Counted from the first letter of the stretch, positions 1 to 8,223 are shown. The stretch is DNA of 46,881 nucleotides from Variovorax sp. KBW07 (GCF_003852515.1 NZ_QAJK01000033.1:1-46881); one strand, 5' to 3'. Notes: generated from the sequence alone by a model not told the origin. Numbers and translations: made by a program.

Positions 1-37
1 ACCTATGGCAGGACGGGTCACGAAGAACCCGGTGCGC

Positions 38-124
38 TCAGGCGAGATAGCCGGATACGCCGTCCCACAGAAGCTTCAGCGCGGTGACGATCAGCAGGCC
101 GTAGCAGGCCGAATGGATGAGCCT
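38..124 (-). pseudogene. Possible C-terminal remnant of a TauE/SafE-type permease
   Basis: A short open stretch of about 28 codons ends at a TGA at 38-40 and reads as a membrane-helix tail (CYGLLIVTALKLLWDG). This resembles, from memory, the last transmembrane segment of TauE/SafE sulfite-exporter-like permeases. The same frame upstream overlaps the GFA-family gene and does not look like a permease, so if the resemblance is real this is only a 3' fragment left behind when the GFA gene became its neighbour. The window begins 37 bases beyond it. It could equally be a chance open frame. Confidence 0.25.
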
Positions 125-131
125 TGCCGGC

Positions 132-530
132 TCAGTTCTCGCCCGCGTGCGCCTGGTGCTGCGGCAGGTCGTCCGTGATGGTGAACCACGGCGCCTTCGA
201 GCCCACGAAGATGTGCGCGCTCGGCCGGATGGTGGGCGCATCGACCAGCGTGCCCAGCGTGACGTGAACGAACGTGCCGTCGATCACCACGGACCAGAGC
301 AGTGAGCCGCACCGTTCACAGTGAATGTCGCCCGCGTCCTTCGTGCCGAAGATCAACAGCTTGTCTTCGCCCTGGGTGATGGCCAGCTTGTGGCGCTCGA
401 TGCCCGCGAAGGGCTTGAAGGCCGCGCCGGTGGCGCGTCGGCAATCCGGGCAGTGGCAATTCAGCGCATAGGCGAATTCATCCGCCACCGCGTAGTGGAC
501 GGCACCGCAGAGGCATCTGCCGGCCAGCAT
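132..530 (-). CDS. GFA-family (Mss4-like fold) zinc-binding protein
   Basis: The 132-residue protein has the GFA-domain zinc-ligand pattern: C6-x-C8-G near the start, C25-x-C27-x2-C30-R-R, and C71-x2-C74-G in the second half. The family is named after glutathione-dependent formaldehyde-activating enzyme, but most members, including short ones like this, have no proven activity. No signal peptide or membrane helix is present, so it is probably cytoplasmic. It starts 12 bases after the stop of the YebC-family gene on the same strand, so the two are probably co-transcribed. The Shine-Dalgarno sequence is weak, which fits coupling to the upstream gene. Family assignment is secure; substrate is unknown. 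Confidence 0.85.
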   Translation of the reverse strand: MLAGRCLCGAVHYAVADEFAYALNCHCPDCRRATGAAFKPFAGIERHKLAITQGEDKLLIFGTKDAGDIHCERCGSLLWSVVIDGTFVHVTLGTLVDAPTIRPSAHIFVGSKAPWFTITDDLPQHQAHAGEN

Positions 531-542
531 GCGAAAAGTGGC

Positions 543-1256
543 TCAGCCGGCCAGGCCCACGAACACGTTCTGCACGTCGTCGTTGGCGTCGATGGCGGCC
601 AGGAAGGTTTCGACTTCTTCCAGGTCTTCGGCGCTCAGGCTGGCCGGGTCGACCGGGTTCTTCGGCTTGTAGCCCAGCTTGGCCGACAGAACGGTGAAGC
701 CCTGGGCCGGCAGCGCGCGGCTCACGAGGTCGAGGTCGGTGGGGTCGGTCAGGAAGACGGTGGTGTTGCCTTCGCCGGCGGGCTCGAAGTCTTGCGCGCC
801 CGCCTCGATGGCGGCCACTTCGGGGTCGGCGCCGGCGCCGGTGGGCTCGGCTTCGATCATGCCGACGTGGTCGAAGTCCCACGACACCGAGCCCGACGTG
901 CCCAGTTGGCCCTTGCGGAACAGCACGCGCATTTCAGGCGCGGTGCGGTTCACGTTGTCGGTCAGGCACTCGACCATCACCGGCACGCGGTGCGGCGCAA
1001 AGCCTTCGTAGATCACGTGCTCGAAGTGCACGGCTTCGCCCGTGAGGCCCGCGCCCTTCTTGATGGCGCGGTCCAGCGTTTCCTTGGGCATCGACACCTT
1101 GCGGGCCTGTTCGACGACCAGCCGCAGGCGCGAGTTGGAGGCCGGATCGGCGCCGTTGCGCGCGGCGATCATGATTTCCTTGGCCAGTTTTCCGAACAGC
1201 CGGCCCTTGGCATTGGCCGCCAGGTCCTTGTGTTTTGCTTTCCATTGCGCGCCCAT
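543..1256 (-). CDS. YebC/PmpR (TACO1) family protein, YeeN-like variant
   Basis: This 237-residue protein belongs to the YebC/PmpR/TACO1 family. The family was long annotated as DNA-binding regulators and is now also linked to translation, helping ribosomes through difficult sequences. The N-terminal helical domain (about 1-75) contains the family signature around [14 protein letters not shown] and the [11 protein letters not shown] stretch. The [21 protein letters not shown] segment is the conserved core, and the C-terminal part follows the usual alpha/beta layout. The N-terminus is [11 protein letters not shown] rather than the canonical MAGHSKWxNI, so it resembles the YeeN-type paralogue more than the primary YebC. 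It is the first gene of a probable two-gene unit with the GFA gene. Its cellular role here is inferred from family only. Confidence 0.88.
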   Translation of the reverse strand: MGAQWKAKHKDLAANAKGRLFGKLAKEIMIAARNGADPASNSRLRLVVEQARKVSMPKETLDRAIKKGAGLTGEAVHFEHVIYEGFAPHRVPVMVECLTDNVNRTAPEMRVLFRKGQLGTSGSVSWDFDHVGMIEAEPTGAGADPEVAAIEAGAQDFEPAGEGNTTVFLTDPTDLDLVSRALPAQGFTVLSAKLGYKPKNPVDPASLSAEDLEEVETFLAAIDANDDVQNVFVGLAG

Positions 1257-1587
1257 GTCTGATTCCTTGAGGTGTGTGTTTGCGGCCTTGTCTGGCTCTC
1301 GTCTGGTTCTCGGCAGAAGGGCTGGATGACCGGTTTGGGGCGACTACTGTAGCTGCAGTGCAGCCGGGAGGGAAACACGCGCGCGCCGCGACTCCCGCGC
1401 GACAGCGATCGGCCCGTGCGCTGAGCGCACCGAAGCCGACCGGCGCAGCGTGATCGCGAATCTGGAGCGCGAGCCGTCGCCCACGGCGCATGCGCTGGCG
1501 AAGTTGATCGAGCCCTGAGCCTGGGCTTTCAACAAGGCCTTCCGCACGTTGAACTGGCTGGGGCGGCCCCAGACGGTGGGCAGGTCT
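1257..1587. other. Intergenic stretch with a possible decayed plus-strand fragment
   Basis: No intact gene is visible between the YebC-family start and the end of the small minus-strand gene. On the plus strand a frame without a plausible start codon ends at a TGA at 1516-1518. It reads ERTEADRRSVIANLEREPS and ends in ALAKLIEP, which looks protein-like but matches nothing I recognise. It may be a gene remnant or chance in GC-rich DNA. The promoter of the yebC-like gene must lie in the first part of this stretch, but I see no convincing boxes. Confidence 0.3.
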
Positions 1588-1956
1588 TCAGGCTGCATGC
1601 AGCGCTTTGTCCAATGCCGCTTCCAGCGCCTCCAGCGCCACGCTTGCACCGCCTTCGATGCCTGCAACACCAGCAACGCAATCGACCATGACGACGAGGG
1701 TGTGCCGCGGCTGGCCGCCGGGGTACTTGCGCAGCGTCAGCCGCACCTGCGAATCGCTCTCCCATGCGGAATGATCAGCGGACCAGCTCTCGCTTGCGAA
1801 TTTGAAAAAGCCGTGGCCCGTTCGGGTGTCCACGATTTCGGGCGAAGAAACCCAGTGCGAGTTGCGCGCCTCCCAGGGCGCGATGCGAACGACGTACCGG
1901 CCGTCCGGGGAGGTCGACTGGATGGCGGTTTTCACGGTGGTGTTCCTTGCGGTCAT
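1588..1956 (-). CDS. Small uncharacterised protein
   Basis: A 122-residue protein without signal peptide or membrane segment. The first 80 residues read as beta-strand-rich sequence (SPDGRYVVRIAPWEARNSHW, then a VDTRTGHGFF stretch), reminiscent of a single beta-propeller-like or jelly-roll blade in which a value and its formatting are described. The last 35 residues are Ala/Val-rich and probably helical. It is transcribed away from the PEP mutase-like gene, with 120 bases between the two starts. I do not recognise a named family. The composition and the low number of rare codons support a real gene. Confidence 0.6.
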   Translation of the reverse strand: MTARNTTVKTAIQSTSPDGRYVVRIAPWEARNSHWVSSPEIVDTRTGHGFFKFASESWSADHSAWESDSQVRLTLRKYPGGQPRHTLVVMVDCVAGVAGIEGGASVALEALEAALDKALHAA

Positions 1957-2076
1957 GGGGTGTGCCGGACGATACCTGCCTCGCAGCGGATGCCCGCGCC
2001 AACCGCAGTTTTCTCCAAGTTCCGCGGCCGCATCGCGCTTACGCTCCAGTCATTCCTCCACCCCTTTCGAAATCGA

Positions 2077-2949
2077 ATGACCATGCCGGCCCACGACGCA
2101 CAACGACAACAACAAACAGACATCTTCCATCGACTGCACAACGGCCCCGAGCCGCTGGTGCTGGTGAATGCGTGGGACGCGGCCAGCGCACGCATCGTCG
2201 AGCGCGCGGGCGCCAAGGCCATCGGCACGACGAGCGCGGGCATGGCGTGGTCGCTGGGCTATCCGGACGGCGAGCGCATGCCGGTGGGCGAACTGCTCGC
2301 GGCCTGCGGGCGCATCTGCCGCGTGGCGGGCGTGCCGGTCACGGTGGACATCGAGCGCGGCTTCGGCGACAGCACGCAGGCGGTGTGCGACGTGGTGCGC
2401 GCGCTCATCGACATGGGCGTGGCCGGCATCAACATCGAAGACGGCGTGCTGCCGGGCACGCGCCGGCTGGCGCCGCCCGAAATCCTGCGCGAGCGCATCG
2501 AAGCGCTGCGCGGGCTGGACGCGCGCCTTTTCATCAACGCGCGCACCGACACCCACTTCGTCGCCAACGACGACCCGGCCGCGCGCTACCAGGACACGCT
2601 GCGCCGCGCACGGCTCTACGCCGCGGCGGGCGCCGACGGCATCTTCGTGCCGGGCATGACCAGCCTGGAGGAAATCGCGGGCCTGGCGGAAGCGGTGCCG
2701 CTGCCGGTGAACGTCTACGCGGGCCACACCAAGGCGCCGGCGGTCGACGTGCTCGCGGGGGCCGGCGCACGGCGCATCAGCCTGGGCTGCGGCCCGTTGC
2801 AGGCCGCGTTGGGCTTGCTCGGACGCATCGCTACGGAAGCGTTCGGCGGCAACCATGGCCATGATGGCCACGGCGGAGGCTTTCGCGCGATGAGCGCCGA
2901 GATGCTTCCGGCCGGCGAGATCAACGCGCTCTTTCCCTCCGCGCCCTGA
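2077..2949 (+). CDS. Isocitrate lyase/PEP mutase superfamily enzyme
   Basis: The 290-residue protein has the (beta/alpha)8 fold of the ICL/PEPM superfamily, which makes or breaks C-C or P-C bonds next to a carboxylate using Mg2+. Visible family landmarks are NAWDAASARIVERAGAKAIG (about 28-47), the metal-binding VTVDIERGFGD, GVAGINIEDG, and INARTD. The ICL-specific KKCGH catalytic loop is absent, so it is not a housekeeping isocitrate lyase. The closest type is the short oxaloacetate decarboxylase/PEP phosphonomutase-like group found widely in beta-proteobacteria. The C-terminus has a His/Gly-rich patch (GGNHGHDGHGGG). A longer in-frame extension upstream to 1549 is open but looks non-coding. 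ATG 2077 or ATG 2083 are the plausible starts. The reaction is not predictable from sequence. Confidence 0.85.
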   Translation: MTMPAHDAQRQQQTDIFHRLHNGPEPLVLVNAWDAASARIVERAGAKAIGTTSAGMAWSLGYPDGERMPVGELLAACGRICRVAGVPVTVDIERGFGDSTQAVCDVVRALIDMGVAGINIEDGVLPGTRRLAPPEILRERIEALRGLDARLFINARTDTHFVANDDPAARYQDTLRRARLYAAAGADGIFVPGMTSLEEIAGLAEAVPLPVNVYAGHTKAPAVDVLAGAGARRISLGCGPLQAALGLLGRIATEAFGGNHGHDGHGGGFRAMSAEMLPAGEINALFPSAP

Positions 2950-3015
2950 CCCGGCCCGGCCCGCGAAAGGCGAGGCAAATGGCTGCTGCGTACCTTCGGG
3001 TACAGTGGCGACCCC

Positions 3016-3783
3016 TTGCCGCAGCCCATACCCACCGCCCCCAACGCCCCCGCCGCGACCCTTTCCGCGCACAGCATTCGCCTCGAGGCGGTCACGCTGG
3101 TGCGCGGCAGCCAGCATGTCTTCGAGGGGCTGACGCTCAGCCTGCAGGAGATGCGCATCGGGCTGGTCGGCGACAACGGCGCGGGCAAGAGCAGCCTGTT
3201 CCGGCTGATCAGCGGGCTCGACCAGCCGCAGCAGGGGCGCGTGGTGGTGCATGGCTGCGACACGCAGGCCGACCGGCGGCAGCTGTCGCAGCACGTGGGC
3301 TTGATGTTCCAGAACCCCGACGACCAGATCATTTTTCCGACGGTGGCCGAGGAACTGGCGTTCAGCCTCACGGCGCGCGGCGAAACGCGCCAGGCGGCGC
3401 GGCAGCGGGCGCGCGATTTTCTTGCGCAGCGCGGGCTCGACGCCTGGGCCGGGCGCGCCATCGGCGAGTTGAGCCAGGGGCAGCGCCAGCAGGTGTGCCT
3501 GCTTGCATTGCAGATCGGCCAGCCGGCCACGCTGTTGCTCGACGAACCCTTTGCCAGCCTCGACCTGCTGAGCCAGGCGCGGCTGGCGGCGCAACTCGAG
3601 GCAACCGACCAGCAGATCGTGCTGTCCACGCATCTGCTCGACCACGTGAACGACTTCGAGCGCGTGCTGTGGCTGGAGCAGGGCAAGGTGCGCGCCGATG
3701 GGCCGGGCCGCGAGGTCTGCGAGGCCTACGCCGCGAATGTGCGCGAACGCGCCAGGGCGGAGCGGGGCGCGGCGCATGCGTAG
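3016..3783 (+). CDS. bioM: Biotin ECF transporter ATPase BioM
   Basis: ATP-binding subunit of an energy-coupling-factor (ECF) importer, 255 residues. It carries Walker A GDNGAGKS at 52-59, the Q-loop within GLMFQNPDDQIIFP, the ABC signature LSQGQ at about 152-156, Walker B LLLDEP at 173-178 and the switch histidine in STH. The NPDDQIIF sequence is characteristic of ECF-type ATPases. It overlaps bioN by 8 bases and bioY follows, which identifies the substrate as biotin. The start is uncertain: the frame has no early ATG, and TTG 3016 is the best available codon. The first 20 residues are low-complexity and could be untranslated. Confidence 0.88.
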   Translation: MPQPIPTAPNAPAATLSAHSIRLEAVTLVRGSQHVFEGLTLSLQEMRIGLVGDNGAGKSSLFRLISGLDQPQQGRVVVHGCDTQADRRQLSQHVGLMFQNPDDQIIFPTVAEELAFSLTARGETRQAARQRARDFLAQRGLDAWAGRAIGELSQGQRQQVCLLALQIGQPATLLLDEPFASLDLLSQARLAAQLEATDQQIVLSTHLLDHVNDFERVLWLEQGKVRADGPGREVCEAYAANVRERARAERGAAHA

Positions 3784-4369
3784 CCTCTATTCGGAACAGC
3801 GCACGTGGATGCACGCGATGGCGGCGTGGGTCAAGCTGGCCGTGCTGTCGGTGTGCGGCACGCTGCTGGTGCTGGTCGACAGGCCGGTTCACCTGGCCAT
3901 TTCCTGTGCCGTGGTGCTGCTGATCTTCGCGTCGCTCGGGCGCCCTGTGTGGCGCCGCGTGCGCATGCTGGTCGGCGTGGCCATCGCGGGCGGGTTGATC
4001 GTCGGCTTTCACTGGGCGCTGGGGACAACGCCGCTGGGCGTGGCCAGTGCCTTGCGGCTTGCCAGCGCGGCCACGCTGGCGCTGATGCTGACGCTGACCA
4101 CGCGCTTCGAAGACCTGCTGGTGGTGCTCGAAACCCTTATGCACCCGCTGCGCCGCTTCGGCGTGCCGACCGAGCGCATTGCGCTGGGCCTTGGCCTGAT
4201 GCTGCGCTTCGCCGAAAATTTCTACGTGCAGTGGCAGCGCCTGGACGATGCCTACCGCGTCCGCGCGGGGCATGGCGGCGGCCTGCGGCTGCTGGCGCCG
4301 CTGACCATCCGGACCCTGCAGACCGCGGAGCGCGTGGCCGATGCGCTGGCCGCGCGGCTGGGCCGCTGA
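3776..4369 (+). CDS. bioN: Biotin ECF transporter transmembrane coupling protein BioN
   Basis: The 197-residue membrane protein is the T component (EcfT/BioN) that couples the ATPase to the substrate-binding BioY. It has hydrophobic helices at about 14-34, 38-55, 62-82 and 85-104. The coupling region near the C-terminal half (VLETLMHPLRRFGVP, then LMLRFAENFYVQWQRLDDAYRVRAGH) contains the short Ala-Arg-Gly-type coupling motif (here RVRAG). The ATG overlaps the bioM stop (8-base overlap), showing translational coupling. Length and topology match the compact BioN form. Confidence 0.88.
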   Translation: MRSLYSEQRTWMHAMAAWVKLAVLSVCGTLLVLVDRPVHLAISCAVVLLIFASLGRPVWRRVRMLVGVAIAGGLIVGFHWALGTTPLGVASALRLASAATLALMLTLTTRFEDLLVVLETLMHPLRRFGVPTERIALGLGLMLRFAENFYVQWQRLDDAYRVRAGHGGGLRLLAPLTIRTLQTAERVADALAARLGR

Positions 4370-4435
4370 TTCGGGCCGCTGATTTCTCACTTCCGATTCT
4401 TCGAATCTTCTTTTTCTTCCTGGAACGAGACCCTC

Positions 4436-5017
4436 ATGACCACCACTTCCGGCTCCATCGCATCGTCTCGTTCCCTGTCGTACATCGCGCTGTTCGCGGC
4501 GCTGATGGCGGTGTTCGGGCTGATCCCCAAGATCGACCTGCCGTTCGGCGTGCCGATCACGCTGCAATCGCTGGGCGTGATGCTGGCCGGCTGCCTGCTG
4601 GGGCCCCGGCGCGGCTTCCTGGCCATTGCGCTGTTCCTGCTCGCGGTGGCGCTGGGCCTGCCCCTGCTGCCGGGTGGGCGCGGCGGGCTGAGCGTGTTCG
4701 TGGCGCCGGCCTCGGGCTTCCTGTTCGGCTGGATGTTCGGCGCCTTCGCCTGCGGCCTGCTGATGCGCCGCATGGCCGGCGCCACGGGCACGCGTCTGCT
4801 GGCGGCGGCGTTCCTCGCGTCGGTGGTGGGCGGAATCGTGGTGGTCTATGCCTTCGGCATCGTCGGGCTGTCGCTGGTGGCGCACATGACGCTGTCGCAG
4901 GCCGCGCTGGCCATGCTGGTCTTCATTCCTGGCGACCTGATCAAGTGCGGCATCTGCGCGATGCTCGTGCAGACGGTGATGCGCGGCATGCCGGGCTGGC
5001 GGCTCGACCGCGACTGA
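4436..5017 (+). CDS. bioY: Biotin transporter S-component BioY
   Basis: The 193-residue integral membrane protein has about six hydrophobic helices and is the biotin-binding S component of the ECF transporter. Family features visible are PFGVPITLQSLGVMLAGCLLG (about 38-58), FLAIALFLLAVALGLPLLPGGRGGLSVF, and SGFLFGWMFGAFACGLL. The C-terminal FIPGDLIKCGICAML is also typical of BioY. It follows bioN after 66 bases, which contain a pyrimidine-rich stretch and a GGAACGAGA ribosome-binding site. BioY can work alone in some bacteria, but here the complete bioMNY set suggests high-affinity energised uptake. No biotin synthesis gene is in the window. Confidence 0.93.
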   Translation: MTTTSGSIASSRSLSYIALFAALMAVFGLIPKIDLPFGVPITLQSLGVMLAGCLLGPRRGFLAIALFLLAVALGLPLLPGGRGGLSVFVAPASGFLFGWMFGAFACGLLMRRMAGATGTRLLAAAFLASVVGGIVVVYAFGIVGLSLVAHMTLSQAALAMLVFIPGDLIKCGICAMLVQTVMRGMPGWRLDRD

Positions 5018-5057
5018 TCGGTCTATCGATCGATTCGCTCGCGCGCGGGCCGGCTGG

Positions 5058-5555
5058 CTATGTGCCGCGCCGCCTGAACGTGGTGGCCGACAGGTAGTCC
5101 TTGCGCGGGCCGTGCACCGTGTGGCGGATGACGAAAGAGCCATCGGCCAGAAAGCAGTAGCTGCTGTCGTAGGTGTCGGGCGTGCACAGGTGCGTGGCCG
5201 AGCCGGCGAACGCGTCGCCCTCGCGCACGACCGCAATGCCGTGGAAAAGGCGCGGCGGCTGTTCGGCGAAGAAGACTGCAAAGCCGCCCGGCGCGCGCTC
5301 GAAAAAGTATTCGCGGTGCCCGTCGAACGTCTTGCCGTCGGCCAGCGTGATCCGGCCTTCCTCGCGGTACTTCAGCGCGCCCGAGTCGAGCCGTGTGAAC
5401 ACGGCGGTGCCGGTCATGGACGCCTGGCCTTCGATGGTCCGGTCCAGGTCCCAGGCGCCTTCGAGCCGGTCGAAAACGGTGTCCGCAGTGCCCCAGGGTG
5501 CAAGCGGTGCAAAGGGCGCAAAAGACGAGGCGGATGAAGGGGCGGGCGCGTTCAT
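5058..5555 (-). CDS. DUF6314-like protein
   Basis: The 165-residue protein begins with an Ala/Pro/Ser-rich lead of about 20 residues. A compact beta-rich domain follows, containing RLEGAWDLDRTIEG, TGTAVFTRL, LKYREEGRITLADGKTF, YFFERAPGGFAVFF and a C-terminal STYSF-like core. This fits the DUF6314 family (lipocalin-like, unknown function) as I remember it. It converges on bioY with 40 bases between the stops. No cysteine pair, signal or membrane segment suggests a different role. Function is unknown. Confidence 0.72.
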   Translation of the reverse strand: MNAPAPSSASSFAPFAPLAPWGTADTVFDRLEGAWDLDRTIEGQASMTGTAVFTRLDSGALKYREEGRITLADGKTFDGHREYFFERAPGGFAVFFAEQPPRLFHGIAVVREGDAFAGSATHLCTPDTYDSSYCFLADGSFVIRHTVHGPRKDYLSATTFRRRGT

Positions 5556-5814
5556 GCCGGCACTCTACGACAAGCCCTCATCTCTCTTCATGACAGGTGA
5601 TTGTTTCCGCCGCGTGAACACCGCGGTTCCGTTTGATACGGGTTTCTACCTAGGTTCTCGGCGCACAATTCATTCACAGACCAGCCACCAAGCTGATCTG
5701 GGTGAACAGGGCCCCGAGCGAGGTGGCCGCCCCCGGAGGGACGGTGACCCACCCAAGACCGGTTCGAAATCATCCAAGTTGAAAAACGATTGAACTGAAT
5801 TGAAGGAAATCAAA

Positions 5815-6195
5815 ATGACCGCCTCGAAGCTCCTCTCCGCTGTTGCCGTTGCCCTGCTGGCCGTTGCTGGCTCTGCTCACGCCGAAACCTATGAAGGCGT
5901 GCATCAGCTGACCTCCGCTGCCAGCCGTGCCGACGTCGCCGGCCAGGCCGTGGTTGCTGCACACAGCGCCAACCCCTATGCCACCGGTGCCAACGCCGGC
6001 CCGGCCCAGGTGTTCGTGTCGTCGACCAGCCGTGCGGCTGTCCGCGCTGAAGCTGTTGCCGCCGCGCACAGCGAGAACCCGTACGCCGAAGGCGCTTCGT
6101 CGGGCGTGGCCCCGCTCGTCGCCAGCACGGTGGACCGCGCAGCAGTGCGTGCCGCAGCCCGCGCTGCCGCCCACGGCGACGCACTGCCCCTGTAA
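5815..6195 (+). CDS. Small secreted protein with three DUF4148-like repeats
   Basis: The 126-residue protein starts with a clear signal peptide (MTASKLLSAVAVALLAVAGS, cleavage expected after AHA at about residue 23). The mature part contains three similar units of roughly 20-30 residues. Each has an Arg-x2-Val-Arg-x-Glu/Ala helix (SRADVAGQAVVAAHS, SRAAVRAEAVAAAHS, DRAAVRAAARAAAHG), and the first two continue into NPYA. The pattern resembles the DUF4148 helix common in small exported proteins of Burkholderiales. ATG 5815 was chosen because GAAGGAAAT lies just upstream; a TTG at 5800 would overlap it. The gene ends just before a strong terminator, so it is monocistronic. Function unknown. Confidence 0.82.
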   Translation: MTASKLLSAVAVALLAVAGSAHAETYEGVHQLTSAASRADVAGQAVVAAHSANPYATGANAGPAQVFVSSTSRAAVRAEAVAAAHSENPYAEGASSGVAPLVASTVDRAAVRAAARAAAHGDALPL

Positions 6196-6243
6196 TCCGC
6201 GGCAGCGACAAACACGGCGCCTCGCTTCGGCGAGCGCTGTTTA

Positions 6244-6283
6244 AAAAAGGCCGGGCCATGCGAATGCATGGCCCGGCCTTTTT
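6244..6283. terminator. Perfect 18-bp bidirectional intrinsic terminator
   Basis: AAAAAGGCCGGGCCATGC (6244-6261) is followed by a GAAT loop and its exact reverse complement (6266-6283). The stem begins with A-tract and ends with T-tract, so it works in both directions. It sits between the stops of the small secreted protein (+) and the membrane protein (-), about 50 and 30 bases away. Confidence 0.9.
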
Positions 6284-6313
6284 GCATGTGCTGCGGCATT
6301 GCGCCGCGCTGGA

Positions 6314-7330
6314 TCAGCGGGCGGGCAGCAGCCGCAGCCCCGCGATGAAGAATGGCTCGCCGCCATTGGCCGCCGGGTCATGCAGTTCGACCCACCATTG
6401 CGCCGCATCGCCCTTGCTGTCGCCGCGGTGTTCGGGGCTTGCGCAAAGCTCGCAGGCGTAGAGCAGCCTGTCGGCACGCGCGTCGTCGCGGTGCGCAACC
6501 GCCTCGTCGCAGCATTCGTCCTCCAGCACGCCGTCGCCGTTCGCATCGCCGCGGATGGTGCGCCGCATGAGGCGCATGACGATGCGTTCGGGGGCCACCG
6601 TGCGCTCGCCGGTCCCCGCTTCGGGCACTGTTGCTCGCAGGCGCAGGTCGAACGGCTCGCCGACGCGAAAACCTTCTCCGCGCTCCAGCGACATGGCTTC
6701 GAGCGCCACGCGCACGGTTCGGCGCTCGCGCAGGCTGGTCACGACGAACATCACCGTCAGCACGGAAAACATCGCGAACACCGGCAGCCCGACCACCATC
6801 CAGAGCCATTGCCACCCACCGGTCAGTGCCCAGGTCATGGCCTCGAAGCCGAACACCGCGAAGAAGGCCAGCACAGCGAGCGCGACCAGCCATGCCACCC
6901 GGTCGGTGGCCGACTTGGGCACGCGCTCCGTGGCGCATGGCGCATCGGAACTCCATTCGGTGGGCAGTTGTTCGTCCAGCGGCGGCAGGCCGGTGGCGCG
7001 CGCGTCGGGCCAGGGCATCCAGAAACCGTCTGGCGTGTCGGCCAGCGAAATCCATTGAACATCGGTCCATGTGGGCGCATAGGCCGTGGCCGTTTCCTCG
7101 CCCTCCACGCGCAGTGCAGGGCCTTTCATGCCATCGGGCAGCGCATCTTCAAAACCGCGCGGGTACACGCCGGGCGCCCGGTGCTGCCGGCGTTCCCGCG
7201 TGTCGACGATCACGGTGCAGGCATCGAACAGTACCGCCTGGTAGCGGCCATCGGACGATGCATGGCCGTAGCCCGGCGACTGCCCGGTGGCGTGGGCGAT
7301 CAGGTCGACGGAGGGATGGCGGCGCGGCAT
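6314..7330 (-). CDS. Uncharacterised two-helix membrane protein
   Basis: A protein of about 338 residues if started at ATG 7330; the frame stays open to a TTG at 7405 but that extension has no ribosome-binding site. The N-terminal half is soluble and beta-rich (HASSDGRYQAVLFDACTVIVDTR, later WISLADTPDGFWMPWPDA). Two hydrophobic helices follow in the middle (VAWLVALAVLAFFAVFGF and LWMVVGLPVFAMFSVLTVMFVV). The C-terminal domain contains an EF-hand-like loop (DANGDGVLEDE) and a Cys-rich stretch (ECCDEAVAH, YACELCAS), and ends facing one side of the membrane. No family is recognised. It ends at the shared terminator. Confidence 0.7.
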   Translation of the reverse strand: MPRRHPSVDLIAHATGQSPGYGHASSDGRYQAVLFDACTVIVDTRERRQHRAPGVYPRGFEDALPDGMKGPALRVEGEETATAYAPTWTDVQWISLADTPDGFWMPWPDARATGLPPLDEQLPTEWSSDAPCATERVPKSATDRVAWLVALAVLAFFAVFGFEAMTWALTGGWQWLWMVVGLPVFAMFSVLTVMFVVTSLRERRTVRVALEAMSLERGEGFRVGEPFDLRLRATVPEAGTGERTVAPERIVMRLMRRTIRGDANGDGVLEDECCDEAVAHRDDARADRLLYACELCASPEHRGDSKGDAAQWWVELHDPAANGGEPFFIAGLRLLPAR

Positions 7331-7617
7331 GGAAGGCGCCGAGCATAGCCAGTCGCACGGCGGCACCACGGCGGTGCGATTCACGGGGCCGAAGCCTGCC
7401 TGCAACAGGCCAAGTGGCAGAGGCCGTCTTCGCCAAAAGGCGCATTGCCTTGCCCTCGGGCATCCTTCATGATGGCGACGCGGAAGGGATGGCCGCAGAC
7501 CTCATGCTTTCGCATTACTGCGCCATCGTGGTGCAGACGGGCGAAAATACGAAGACGCTACTGCCACGAAAAAACGAAAGCATGATCCGTCGCCGTTGAC
7601 CCGGCAACCCAACACGC

Positions 7618-8223
7618 ATGGCCCTTACTCTCGACCCCGAAGACACGCGCGGACGCATCCACGACCTGGTGTGGAGCGGCTTCTATCCCGACGCCGATGT
7701 CGAATGGATGATCACCGACGAGTACCTCGATCCCGACGAGATCACCGCCGAGGACCGTGCCTGGATCAAGGCAGAGGCCGAGCGTGCCTGCGTGGCCAAG
7801 CACATCGCCGAACGCGACTGGCCCGCGCAGACCGAGTACGACCGGCTCGACGCCGTCTTCGTGCAGCTGCGCGGCGAAAAGATCATTGCGCTGCATCGCG
7901 CCGGCAACACGCTGGCCGACGGACACGACGACGTGCGCGAGCAGTGGCGCATTGCGGGCCGGCTGGCCTCGGGCATTCGCGGCTGCTGCTTCTATCACTC
8001 GCAAGACCTCGACACGGCGGTGCGCACCGGCCGCCTGCACCTTGCGTTCAGCGGCGGCATGATCCCCGAGATCGAACTGCGCGAAGCCAACACCGTGGTG
8101 GTCGGCAACCGCATCGTCGAGCTGCTGCGCGCGGCGGGCTTCAAGGCGCAATGGAGCGGCGACATCAACGAGCGCATCGAAGCCGACCTCGGCCAATGGC
8201 GCAAGCGAGGCCCCACCGCGTGA
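7618..8223 (+). CDS. DUF6891-like protein
   Basis: The 201-residue soluble protein is acidic at the N-terminus (DPDEITAEDRAW). It contains a recognisable core: TEYDRLDAVFVQLRGEKIIALHRAG, then GIRGCCFYHSQDLDTAV and LHLAFSGG, ending in a helix (VGNRIVELLRAAGFKAQWSG). The CCFYHSQDL element resembles DUF6891, a family of unknown function. The stop overlaps the GTG start of the VanW gene by four bases (GTGA), so the two are translationally coupled. Family label is from memory and moderate in confidence. Confidence 0.75.
   Translation: MALTLDPEDTRGRIHDLVWSGFYPDADVEWMITDEYLDPDEITAEDRAWIKAEAERACVAKHIAERDWPAQTEYDRLDAVFVQLRGEKIIALHRAGNTLADGHDDVREQWRIAGRLASGIRGCCFYHSQDLDTAVRTGRLHLAFSGGMIPEIELREANTVVVGNRIVELLRAAGFKAQWSGDINERIEADLGQWRKRGPTA

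Noticed and set aside
2050-3777. Long minus-strand open frame opposite the PEP mutase-like and bioM genes
   Set aside because: Shadow of the plus-strand genes; no domain pattern and no ribosome-binding site.
6540-6580. EF-hand-like loop (DANGDGVLEDE) taken as proof of calcium binding
   Set aside because: Only a single loop without the flanking helix pattern is visible; it is noted but not enough for a calcium-binding call.
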